From positions 617,705-681,704 of the forward strand of contig MNCI01004594.1 of assembly GCA_015680685.1 (NCBI GenBank): a DNA stretch of 64,000 nt. The letters are read 5' to 3'. Each line of letters opens with the position of its first letter. The first letter of the stretch is position 1. Source of the DNA: Gnetum montanum (taxonomy: Eukaryota; Streptophyta; Gnetopsida; Gnetales; Gnetaceae). The position numbers and the translations under genes were made by a program. This document shows positions 1 through 9,611 of this stretch, piece after piece. The notes below the pieces were generated by a model that was not told the DNA's origin, ran no database searches, and saw only the letters and a list, made by a program, of their open reading frames with translations.

Positions 1-264
1 TCTTTTGTTAAGTCCTAGATCATTTGGAAGGCTTAATCTAGACCTTGAGGTGCCACCATGGGTTGTGGGGTTTTCACAAAAGGTTAGGGAATAAGTTGGG
101 AGACATGTGGTCTTGCAATGGGCTGCAGTATTGAGGGGAGAGGTTGACTCATCATGGTTATGGATGGGTTGAATAACAAAAAAGAAGTTTGTGCTAGTGT
201 TTGGGGCACAAAGGGGACAAAAGGGGTTTGTGACCCTTGGATCACTTAAGGTTCCATGATGTTT
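1..264. other. No gene seen; flank of tandem array
   Basis: No open frame of note and no family I recognise. The sequence is G/T-rich and differs from the repeat unit that follows, so the array appears to begin close to position 265. Confidence 0.5.
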
Positions 265-1328
265 GGTCACAACCATTAATGATGGCTACACAAACCATGG
301 TTGGATGGAAAAATGCATGGAAAAGTGGAAGGATATTGATTGCAGCATCGATTATGTTTGGTGCATTGTTATAATGGGTGTGGGCCCAAACATGGTCGGA
401 TAGGGGGAAGGTGGGGATTGGAGGATCTATCCTATGAAAGAGGGAAGGGGGTTGAGTTAGGCATTGTGGACTTAGGGGTCAATTGTTGAAAGAGCCCACC
501 CATGAGATTCTTTTGGATGGATAAGGGGTTGATGGTGGTCACAACCACTGATGATGGCTACACAAACCATGGTTGGATGGAAAAATGCATGGAGAAGTGG
601 AAGGATATTGATTGCAGCATCGATTATGTTTGGTGTGTTGTTATAATGGGTGTGGGCCCAAACATGGTCGGATAGGGGGAAGGTGGGGATTGGAGGATCT
701 ATCCTATGAAAGAGGGAAGGGGGTTGAGTTAGGCATTGTGGACTTAGGGGTCAATTGTTGAAAGAGCCCACCCATGAGATTCTTTTGGATGGATAAGGGG
801 TTGATGGTGGTCACAACCACTGATGATGGCTACACAAACCATGGTTGGACGGAAAAATGCATGGAAAAGTGGAAGGATATTGATTGCAGCACTGATTGTG
901 TTTGGTGCATTGCTATAATGGGCATGGGCCCAAACATGGTCAGATAGGGGGGAGGTGAGGACTGGATGATCTATCCTGTGGAAGAGGCAAGGGGGTTGAG
1001 TTAGGCATTGTGGACTTAGGGGTTAATTGTTGAAAGAGCCCACCCATGAGATTCTTTTGGATGGATAAGGGGTTGATGGTGGTCACAACCACTGATGATG
1101 GCTACACAAACCATGGTTGGATGGAAAAATGCATGGAAAAGTGGAAGGATATTGATTGCAGAACTGATTGTGCTTAGTGCATTGTTATAATGGGCATGGG
1201 ACCAAACATGGTCAAATAGAGGGGAGGTGAGGACTAGAGGATCTGTCCTATGGAAGAGGCAAGGGAGTTGAGTTAGGCATTGTGAACTTAGGTTTCAATT
1301 ATTGAAAGAGCCCACCCATGAGATTCTT
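265..1328. repeat. Tandem array, about 3.9 copies of a 272-bp unit
   Basis: The anchor GGTCACAACCA recurs at 265, 537, 809 and 1081, exactly 272 bp apart each time. Every unit also carries CACAAACCATGGTTGG and ends near CCCACCCATGAGATTCTT. Copies 1 and 2 are nearly identical, while copies 3 and 4 share their own changes (for example AGGTGAGGACT for AGGTGGGGATT). That pattern suggests stepwise amplification. No coding potential is evident. It could be a local satellite or an expanded part of an old LTR. Confidence 0.93.
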
Positions 1329-2425
1329 ATGTTTGCACTCAACCCCAAACTCATCCTCTTCTTCTTACTACTTATTCAAGCTAGCCTTCCCATCCTCTTC
1401 ATCCATCTCAATTAATTAAGATAGGATGTGTGTGTAGGTTTTTGTCAAAGGTATTTTATCATATGGGGAAGGTATGTATTCTTTTCCATCATGGTGAATG
1501 AGTTTGTACTCCTTTTTAGCTTCTATGTTCATTCTTGGAATTAGCATGCTAGCTTGAATTTTGACAAAGTTGTAGTGATCTTTGTTTATCACCTAAAACT
1601 CTAAGCTTTGCCCCTTAAGCCTGAGTGATTGCTTACACTTAGCTACAATGGGATCCTTAGGATCATAAACTCATATGGCCTGTTGGCTAGATTTTGTGTC
1701 AATGAAATTGAAGGGCAAAATAGTAGACTAGTTAAAAGACATGATCAAAAAGGTTGTTTTGACCTTTTTACTATTTTTAGTAAAAACTCTAGTTAGTGGG
1801 ATTATCCACTAGCGTAGTTGACTATAAATGGAAAGGTAGTAAGAAAACTGTTGTTGTAAGATACTGTGTAATAGACAGTTGTGTACTATGTAATAGATAG
1901 GGTTTGAGATGGTAGCACCAACTACACTGGCCCTTTCTAGTAGGGTCTATGCTAGAGGTTCGCGTAGTAGACTACTAGGATTCCCACCCAACTACACTAA
2001 GTGGTGAGTGTGTCTACACTAACTTGTTTCCAGCAAATTCCATAGTAGATGAAATTGGGCTTTTGAATGAAACTGGGTTTTGGATTTGGGTTTTAAAGGT
2101 AGACTATGTTGGTTCTAAGGAATCTAGCAACTGCTGTGAAAGTGCAGCGGAAACCCAACTCACTTACCACAACTATGTTAGGGTATTTAGAAAAGGATTT
2201 GAGTAGTAATGTTGGCTTCGATGGGAAATGTTTGCAGGTTTTAAAATTAAAAATGTGAAAGACTTGATATTTAGACAAGATTGGAAAAGGGTTTTTGGCC
2301 AAGAATTTGGGTAGAGGTCCTCCTTCTAGGGCCAGAAAACTATTGGACTTGGAAAATTCAATTTCTAGAATGAAAACTAGAAAATCCCAGGTGCCGGACC
2401 AATTTTAACCTTGAATCCCAAGGGC
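1329..2425. other. Intergenic, no gene; promoter-like hairpin cluster inside
   Basis: No recognisable coding region. Positions 1747-1811 hold three consecutive perfect inverted repeats, followed by TATAAATG at 1823-1830. GTAGAC/GTCTAC-type words recur between about 1720 and 2110. The stretch could be part of an old LTR, but no LTR ends were found. Confidence 0.4.
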
Positions 2426-2931
2426 CTCCAAAAAATGGTATTCAAGGCATTGTGGACAATATGATCAATCACTTGAGAACTTATAGAACTTAAACAAAAA
2501 CATAATCAATGGTGTAAATGGAAACATAAATTGTAGATTCAAAATGAAAATAGACACAAAAATGAAAACTTAAACTTAAATTTGCACAACAATGAGCTTC
2601 AACTTTATTGGAATCGAAAATGCATAATGTACAAGGTTTAAAAGATAAAGATTTTGGACACTCAGTGCACAAGAAGTTCTCCAAAAAATGGTATTCAAGG
2701 CATTGTGGACAATATGATCAATCACTTGAGAACTTATAGAACTTAAACAAAAACATAATCAATGGTGTAAATGGAAACATAAATTGTAGATTCAAAATGA
2801 AAATAGACACAAAAATGAAAACTTAAACTTAAATTTGCACAACAATGAGCTTCAACTTTATTGGAATCGAAAATGCATAATGTACAAGGTTTAAAAGATA
2901 AAGATTTTGGACACTCAGTGCACAAGAAGTT
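2426..2931. repeat. Perfect tandem duplication, 2 x 253 bp
   Basis: Positions 2426-2678 and 2679-2931 read as the same 253-bp sequence (from CTCCAAAAAATGG to GCACAAGAAGTT); I saw no mismatch. In such decayed surroundings, identity means either a very recent duplication or an assembly artefact. It is not obviously coding: the open frames in each copy are identical shadows. Confidence 0.93.
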
Positions 2932-3496
2932 ACTTGGAAGAAGCTTGAAGTTCATTGGAGCTAGCATGCTACCTCATTACTCAAATCCCATCATTCAAAT
3001 GCTTCCCAACCATAGTTTCCACCAACTCCTTGCTAGTTCCAACTAAAATCTGCAATTGTGGTCATATATGGTATTTCAGCCTTGAGGTAGTGGTATCATG
3101 TTAGGAGTCTCAAATGCCCAGTGTAGACACCAATTTGTTCTCGAAGATGTTGTAAGGTTGCAAAAGGCCCTTGCTTGCAAAAATGTCAAAAATGCTTTTT
3201 CCAAGTTCTAGAATTTCTTCTAGGTTTTGGAACCACCTCCAAAGTTGGGAACCATACCAAGGTATTCACATTGGACTTTTATAGGCTATGGAATTGCTCA
3301 TTTTGGCTTTGTGCATCACTGTCATGATTACTGATAGATTATTGTCTATTTCCAAGTATACTGGTTACAATTTTTAGCGTAGATGACACCATCATGAAGG
3401 TTTAAAATAAAAAGTATTTCCTTTTCCATATATACAAGCATTTCCAACATGCATTTTAATGCATAGTTTTTATATAGCAAACATTTAAACTTTTAA
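2932..3496. other. Intergenic, nothing recognised
   Basis: AT-rich sequence between the 253-bp duplication and the insertion site of element A. No coding, RNA or repeat signal was identified. Confidence 0.4.
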
Positions 3497-3501
3497 ACAT
3501 G
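3497..3501. repeat. Target-site duplication of element A (left copy)
   Basis: ACATG directly precedes the TG of the left LTR. The same ACATG follows the CA of the right LTR at 10066-10070. A perfect 5-bp duplication is the expected integrase footprint of a Ty3/gypsy element and fixes both ends of the insertion. Confidence 0.93.
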
Positions 3502-4330
3502 TGATGGGATGCGATATCGCATGGGCCGCGATATTGTGTACGCGATATAGCGTCTTCCCCTGCGATATCGCGTACGCGATATCGCAGTGCATCGCCAAAT
3601 CTATAAATAAGAGGCGGCTCTCCCTTGTTTCTCAATCTAGGCCTAGACTGTAGCAAAACTTTGGCAGTTTTTCCTCTCCAGAGATAGAATAATTTCCATG
3701 TCCCCGCAATAGGAGCTCCAAAGTGAACGGATCTTTATTCGAGCAAATATTGTACCTGAACACAAGTTTGTGTACGGAAATAAAGACAAACTTCTTGGAT
3801 AAACCTTGCAGTGCATGGACTAAGCTAGATAGGACTTTACTTATTGTTATTTATTGTTCATCATTTAAATGCTTTATTAGTTAATTAAATCTCTCTCAAC
3901 CCTTCTCCCATAGTTAAGTGCATTCAGTATGACCACTTCAAGCACGTGCGTTACGCTTGGTGATCCCAGTAACGAATAGCGTTTGGTAACCAAGGTTGCA
4001 TTTGTTTAAGGTGTGAACGGTAAGTGGGAACGGATGCTGATGCTAGGTTAATTAAGGCTTAGTTAGTTAGTTAAAGTTAGTTAATTAGTCTCTTCACCCT
4101 TCACCTCATTAGCATAGGAGATAAAATAGAAAAGATATAAAAATCATATACCTCAGACTTACTTAACCATACAACCGTGACAAATACAAGTAAGTCTGGG
4201 AAGACAACGAACGATTAACCTTAAGTGTTCCATAAGCCGTGTAGGCACTTAGTCTGTGGAGTTCGACCAGATTGCGCGTGTAACACTCGTATTCGTATGG
4301 TTGATTGTAGGGGTACCTCACCACTCATCA
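3502..4330 (+). repeat. 5' LTR of element A (829 bp)
   Basis: Begins TGATGGGATG and ends CACTCATCA, immediately followed by the primer site. U3 is very short: only about 100 bp precede TATAAATA at 3602-3609. The remaining ~700 bp are R and U5. It is the fuller LTR of the pair, since the right LTR lacks a large internal stretch. The C and C' LTRs on the reverse strand are clearly related, with the same GAGGTACC...ATCA end and the same TATA context. Confidence 0.93.
3511..3609 (+). promoter_or_regulatory. LTR promoter: GATATCGC dyad array plus TATA box
   Basis: Three blocks of the motif lie upstream of TATAAATA (3602-3609): GCGATATCGC at 3511-3520; a degenerate pair at 3526-3552; and at 3561-3586 a perfect 26-bp palindrome made of TGCGATATCGCGT followed by its exact reverse complement. 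The last dyad ends 15 bp before the TATA box. Binding of a factor is inferred. Confidence 0.75.
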
Positions 4331-4331
4331 T

Positions 4332-4350
4332 TGGTGCCGTTGTCGGGGAC
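4332..4350 (+). other. Primer-binding site, tRNA-Asp type
   Basis: TGGTGCCGTTGTCGGGGAC starts two bases after the end of the 5' LTR. It matches the 3' end of plant tRNA-Asp (TGGCGCCGTTGCCGGGGA) apart from C-to-T-type changes. This primer is common in Athila-type gypsy elements. Confidence 0.85.
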
Positions 4351-4475
4351 TAAGTTGTTTGTGCGCTAAGTAGAACATAGGAAATTATCCACATTGTTAG
4401 GAGCTTAAACAAACCCTTAGGGTTAATTGAACAAAAAATTATATAACGGTTAATCAACACATCGAATAAGACATA

Positions 4476-6823
4476 ATGTCTTCTTCTTTGAACAAAAGCA
4501 CTTCACCACCTAAGGATCACATTAGAGACAGTCGGCGGCACCAAACACATAACCAAAAACTGCTAGTTCCTTAGCAGTATCGAGTGGTATATACTCATCA
4601 CGATGAGTATATACTAGATTTTACCTTTATCCTCCATCAGGATGAACAACTGCGTTGGAGAGACTTGCAAGGTAACATAGTGTTACCTCCAGATCGGGCA
4701 GTTCCTAACATGCTTCTTCGTGCTCTTGCACAGATAGGCATGACAGAATTATACATTGGATACATTGCGGAAGATTATGACATAAGGGATTACCATCCCA
4801 CAACAATGCAACATCTAAGGGACTCAAGGCAAGAGAGCCATCATGCACTGTTGAAGGGCAAAGGGGTCCTGCACATCCTAAGCTAAATTGAAGATGGTGA
4901 ACCAATTATAACAGGTTCTCCATCAAATGATGTTCCTCCTCCTAACAATAATGAGGAGGTGGGGTATCAAAATCTACGCTCCACAATACACAATCTTGGT
5001 TCTGATCCCCATGAACACTAAGTGTTCACTAAGGGAACAAAAACACATGACAAGGATGGGCATTCAAATCGTCATCACGATCGGGGTTGTAGTCACAGAA
5101 GAGAAGGTAAGAAAAATCATCATGGTGATGGTTCTCCTTCTTCTTTCCCTTCATCAGATCATTCACCCTCTCCTTCCACATCAGGACGTAGTCACAAGGA
5201 GCACAACGGTGAGGATAAGGGTAAGCAAAATGAGAGACCTCGATGAGAGAGTCGAGAGAGAGGACGAGGGTAGTCTAGAGAGTCTAGGCATGATAGAAGG
5301 GAAAGTAGGGAACCACGTAGGCATCATAGACATTATGAGAGAGATGATCATGACGAACCCCTACTTGCCACCTGAAGTATGTTAGATATTACAAAGGCTG
5401 TGAGAATACCTACAAGGATTCAAAAAGATAGTCGGATCAAGAGGTTGGACATGAATAATATCCCACGATTCGAGGGGGGATACAATGTTGATCCGCAAAA
5501 TTGCTTACAGGCATTTTATGATGCCTACACCTTGCAGAACATTGAAAACGAGTGACAGAAGTTAAAGTTATTCCCTAGGACACTCATAAAAGAAGCAGCG
5601 AGTTAGTACTGGTCCTTAGAGCCGGAAACCATTAGGAGGTGGAGTGCAATGCTAGAATTATTCAACGATAAATATCAAATGTACTCCAAAGTGTCTAACT
5701 TGCGTAAGCAGATCCAAGGATGGAAGTAGGGTAATCACAAACCCTTGGATGCTGCCATGGACTGATATAATGCATTGCTACATCGTTGCCCAGGCCATGG
5801 TTACGCACAATGTGATCAACTCTGCCACCTCGTAGATGGGCTAAGACATGAAACCAAGAGAACCCTTGGGACATATGCCCAAGGGAGATTATTTGAACTT
5901 AGATCCCATGAAATTCATAGATTTTTGGAGCAAGTAGCTAAAGAAGAAGGGGAGCTACGGAAAAGAGAAAGTGTGGAAGAGTATAACCGCGATCCTTCCC
6001 TCTGAAAGAAGCGAGTGAGATTCTGTGATGAAAAGGATGAGTCACCACTCAAAGAGTTGGTAAATAGAAAAACCTTCCTGCTTCAGAAATTAACAATGGA
6101 AGTGGTGGCTAAGGTAGATCAAATACAAGACTCCTTAGATAGTAGATTTGAACTTGTCCTGAAAATCGTAGAGGAGTTTAAGGAGGAACGAAGTAGTAAC
6201 CATGATAAGAAAAAGCGGAGAGATTCAGGCCATGCTTGTGACAAGGGTAAGGGAAAAATGACTATCACCGATGAGGTTGTGGATTTGGATACAGACAATG
6301 ATGGTGGATGTGAGACCTGCTAATATGACCATCCTAAGGGATGTTGCCCAGTAATCTCACATCTACAAGAGTTTGGGGTGCATGCACTCAACCCAAGACT
6401 TAATAGATGGCAAGCACCTCGTCGGTTACCTTATCCCCAAGGTAACCCGAGGTAGTTCCACCAATCGTTAACATATTATCCAAGTGGAACTCTGCTACAA
6501 CCTATTGGGCAACATTAGTAGTGGCAACACCCACAGTCATGGGGGATGCCACTGCTTAGGAAACAATACCCTTACCGGCAACCAGACCCATATGGCTATT
6601 ACGTGCAATAGCCGGTTTCTCCAAGTGACTCTATGGGTCACGCAACCCCACAACGTCACTACCAAGTTCAGGAGTATTTTAGGACTCCTTCTTCTACGGA
6701 AGACACACCATATGCATACCATCCTTCGAATCCATCCACCACTCTTACGCCGATAGTTCCACTACCTCTTGCTCCAACAATGCAAGGGGAACTCCCCACT
6801 CAATCGCAACAACGTAATGCTAC
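4476..6823 (+). pseudogene. Element A gag (dead, single frame with many stops)
   Basis: One frame runs from ATG 4476 (MSSSLNKSTSPPKD) to the sequence gap with no clear frameshift but about 16 stops. In order: an acidic/aromatic N-terminal part (to ~4880), a Ser/Arg/His-rich low-complexity linker (~5020-5370), the retrotransposon gag core (~5390-5990, with LDMNNIPRF, RRWSAMLELFND, LRKQIQGW and LVDGLRHETKRTLGTYAQG), a basic stretch, a zinc knuckle of form CX2CX3HX4C at 6309-6347, and a Pro/Tyr/Gln-rich tail. Gag would form the virus-like particle and bind element RNA. The stops sit where Gln, Arg or Trp codons are expected (for example AAS-stop-YWS), so decay is by transitions. The core is shared with the gags of B and C'. 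Confidence 0.88.
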
Positions 6824-7221
6824 NNNNNNNNNNNNNNNNNNNNNNNNNNNNNNNNNNNNNNNNNNNNNNNNNNNNNNNNNNNNNNNNNNNNNNNNNNNNN
6901 NNNNNNNNNNNNNNNNNNNNNNNNNNNNNNNNNNNNNNNNNNNNNNNNNNNNNNNNNNNNNNNNNNNNNNNNNNNNNNNNNNNNNNNNNNNNNNNNNNNN
7001 NNNNNNNNNNNNNNNNNNNNNNNNNNNNNNNNNNNNNNNNNNNNNNNNNNNNNNNNNNNNNNNNNNNNNNNNNNNNNNNNNNNNNNNNNNNNNNNNNNNN
7101 NNNNNNNNNNNNNNNNNNNNNNNNNNNNNNNNNNNNNNNNNNNNNNNNNNNNNNNNNNNNNNNNNNNNNNNNNNNNNNNNNNNNNNNNNNNNNNNNNNNN
7201 NNNNNNNNNNNNNNNNNNNNN
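6824..7221. other. Assembly gap (398 Ns)
   Basis: An unresolved run of N. By comparison with segment B it should hold the gag tail and most of the protease domain of element A. Its true length is unknown. Confidence 0.99.
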
Positions 7222-7614
7222 ACTTCCCAATTATAATGGGAAGGGCATGGCTAAGTACAATAGACGCATGCCTAGGAATCCGCAATCTTTCCTTGGAAAT
7301 ATTTAAGGTAAACATTTATGGAAAGATCGAGAAGAAGAAAGTTCCATGCATCACATACAGTGACTCAGAAGGTGATGACATGGAAGAATGCTCAGCATCT
7401 CCTACATGCAACTGGTATGCACAAGAAACTCAAATACAAAGGTGCCTGTATGTAGCAACCACATAACAAGAGAACACCCAGTGGTTGACAGTTGATCAAG
7501 AGAGCATCCCACCAACATGCATGGAACGAACTGGGGGAACAACTTGCACCCACAATGAAAGCATAGATACATTGGAATATGAGCTTTGCCAACTTCCACC
7601 CCTTAACCTGAAAA
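7222..7614 (+). pseudogene. Element A protease C-terminal remnant
   Basis: After the gap the frame reads FPIIMGRAWLSTIDACLG, the conserved C-terminal strand of gypsy retropepsins (consensus near F-x-I-I-x-G-R-x-W-L). A Cys-containing linker follows (CNWYAQETQIQRCLYVATT), then a stop at 7464-7466 and further readable sequence. The same arrangement occurs in B at about 23280-23560. The catalytic Asp motif would lie in the gap. The protein would have cleaved Gag and Pol. The sequence then jumps to post-integrase DNA, so no reverse transcriptase follows. Confidence 0.75.
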
Positions 7615-9002
7615 CATCAATCGGGAGAAGTTGGACACTTCTAAGAAATTCAAATAGGCATTCATTATTTCGGATCTCTCCCTTTCCTTTCAATCATGGG
7701 GGAGATGGCCACCTATGCTAACCATTTGAGGCCCTCAGTTCTTTTAAGTTTTTTTTTTACACGTTTTTGTTTTACACATTTTTGTTTTACACATTTTTGT
7801 TTTACAAATTTCTTTAACTTTTCTTGTTTTTGTTTTACAACATCATTCATACTTTTCCAATTCTTGTGTCTGTTATCCATCTTGTAAGTTTGTCACCCAA
7901 TAAGTGTTCTTAATAATGGTATGAATTGTTTTTATATTGATTGCTAATGTTTGGTTTTTACCTTTAAGTCATGATGTTGATACTAAGGTATGGTTCTTTT
8001 GATATAGCAGGCAATGAGTTCACTTCATTCATACATCCATAAATTTCTGTGGTCTCTCTTGGCTTGGAAATGTACAGTTCCTTTCTAAATAAGAACTATA
8101 ACGAATTGGTGACTAAGCATTTCTCAAAATAAGGAAGGACTCAAGGATTGAAAAAGGTGTGGCTTTAAGGGAACTTGATGCATTTGTGTTGGCCATTCTC
8201 TTGGGTGCTTGGATGTGTTCTTCTTGATTTTTCTTACCATTTCGACGTTACCTAATTATCAGGAAGCTGAGCAAATAAAAATAACAAAGTCTTTGCATGG
8301 TGTGGTTCTCATGCATAAACAAAAAAAAAAAAAAACAGTGAGAATTCAAAGCACACCCCTTAGACAAAATAATCATTTGGGCTACAAGCACTGGTTATGG
8401 AACTAAAATAAAAATGTTCCCTCTAACTAAGGCCCTTCTCGCTTCCCATTCTCTCCTCCTTCGTTTTGTCAGAATGGTGGTGGCTCTTTGGGAAGGCATT
8501 CTTATTACTTCAAGGGGATGGATTGGCTGAATGCATTAATGCAAAGTCACTGTATCTGGTTTGTTTGAGGCCAGACTTGGAATGGGATCTACTAAGTCAC
8601 ATTAATCATTAACTACATAATGGGCTGTACACTACCTTGTTCTTGGGATTCCATTCCATTCTCTTCTCTTCATCCTTCTCTCCATTGTTCACCTCATTAT
8701 CGGTTGTATCATTAGTGTATATTTTAGTTAACACGTTGTTTTCTTTTTGGTAAATTTTTGTGGTTAAGACTTTAACTCTTGTTCCAAATGACATTCCTAG
8801 AGCCTATGGACTCTTCGAATGTGGGTTTGTCAGGGCATTAAAGGCATGAGCCTACTTTGGCGAGGACCCACTGACATTCCTATTTGGTGCATCAGTTAAA
8901 TTCTTTCCCTTAACATTTTTGCAATCAACTTTATTTTGTTCATTTCCATCTTGACATCCATTACATCGACATTATAGTTGTCTCTTTTTTTTTTTATCTT
9001 TC
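7615..9002 (+). other. Element A 3' non-coding region with pol-deletion junction
   Basis: The deletion junction is at about 7620-7650. From ~7660 the sequence parallels B from ~26580: both contain GGAGATGGCCA...GTGCTAACCAT-type sequence, then tandem TTTTACA-rich units (about 7745-7815 here), then TCTTTGCATGGTGTGGTT, then CTCTAACTAAGGCCCT. No coding capacity is seen. This long spacer precedes the third-ORF position in this lineage. Confidence 0.65.
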
Positions 9003-9467
9003 TTGTTCTTTATTCTTTCTCCATTCTATCGATACTGGAGGTTTGCTCTTAGTCATGGGGGTCCAGACCCAAATTTTTTCGATTTTCTCGTAACCCCTAC
9101 ACCTTCGGTAGCCACTATGATATCTCCAGATCCGTATCAGCCATACCACAACTTAGCCAATGGACCTTTCACCGAAGCAAGGTATCAATTGCATTATGAT
9201 TCATTTACCCTTGCTAATATAAAGACTATGTTGTGTGTGCAGATGGAAATCATACAACAACGAATTGGATCTAAAGGGAACACTTGGAATGGATTGGTGC
9301 TGAAGCAGCTATGCAAAGAACGAGATGGATGGCATGCTTACGAATGGACAACGAAAGGTGCAATCTTGGCGTTGGTAGCAGCAAAACTTGTTTCTCTCTC
9401 TCTCTTTCTCAGCTGCCAAATAAGGCCTGATGTCAAATGTATAAAGTGTTCACTCTTGTTGTTGTGA
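9003..9467 (+). CDS. Open frame of unknown function in element A (154 codons)
   Basis: An uninterrupted frame of 154 codons at the place where related elements could carry a third ORF. It reads naturally from about the phrase LSHGGPDPNFFDFLV, through PDPYQPYHNLANG and GWHAYEWTTKGAILALVAA, to a hydrophobic end. I do not recognise the family. Its openness contrasts with the stop-ridden gag 2 kb upstream. It may be a short remnant of a third ORF, a captured host exon or chance. The homologous sequence in B diverges here, just after CTCTTAGTCATGGGG, which is shared at ~9049 and ~28449. Confidence 0.35.
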   Translation: MFFILSPFYRYWRFALSHGGPDPNFFDFLVTPTPSVATMISPDPYQPYHNLANGPFTEARYQLHYDSFTLANIKTMLCVQMEIIQQRIGSKGNTWNGLVLKQLCKERDGWHAYEWTTKGAILALVAAKLVSLSLFLSCQIRPDVKCIKCSLLLL

Positions 9468-9591
9468 ACACCAGTTTTGTCTTGTTCTGTAATAATGATC
9501 CGTTCACATGTCATCCTATTCACCATTAGTTCCATTCAAGTCAATAATACTATACCTTCCCAATATTTTGTAAGGAACTCGATGACGAGTT

Positions 9592-9611
9592 TTTATTCTA
9601 TCATAAGGGTA
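9592..9611 (+). other. Polypurine tract region of element A
   Basis: CATAAGGGTA abuts the TG of the right LTR. Aligned with the C element (AGTCGTGGGGGTA before its LTR), this is the plus-strand primer region after G-to-A decay. The shared upstream context AACTCGA..GA.GAGTTTT supports homology. Confidence 0.65.

Noticed and set aside
3511-3586. CRISPR-like or bacterial operator array suggested by repeated palindromes.
   Set aside because: The copies lie inside the LTR U3 of plant retrotransposons, with a TATA box and no regular spacers; the genome is eukaryotic.
6633-7466. A 277-codon open frame spanning the gap.
   Set aside because: Most of it is Ns. Only the gag tail before the gap and the protease end after it are real sequence, and their continuity cannot be shown.
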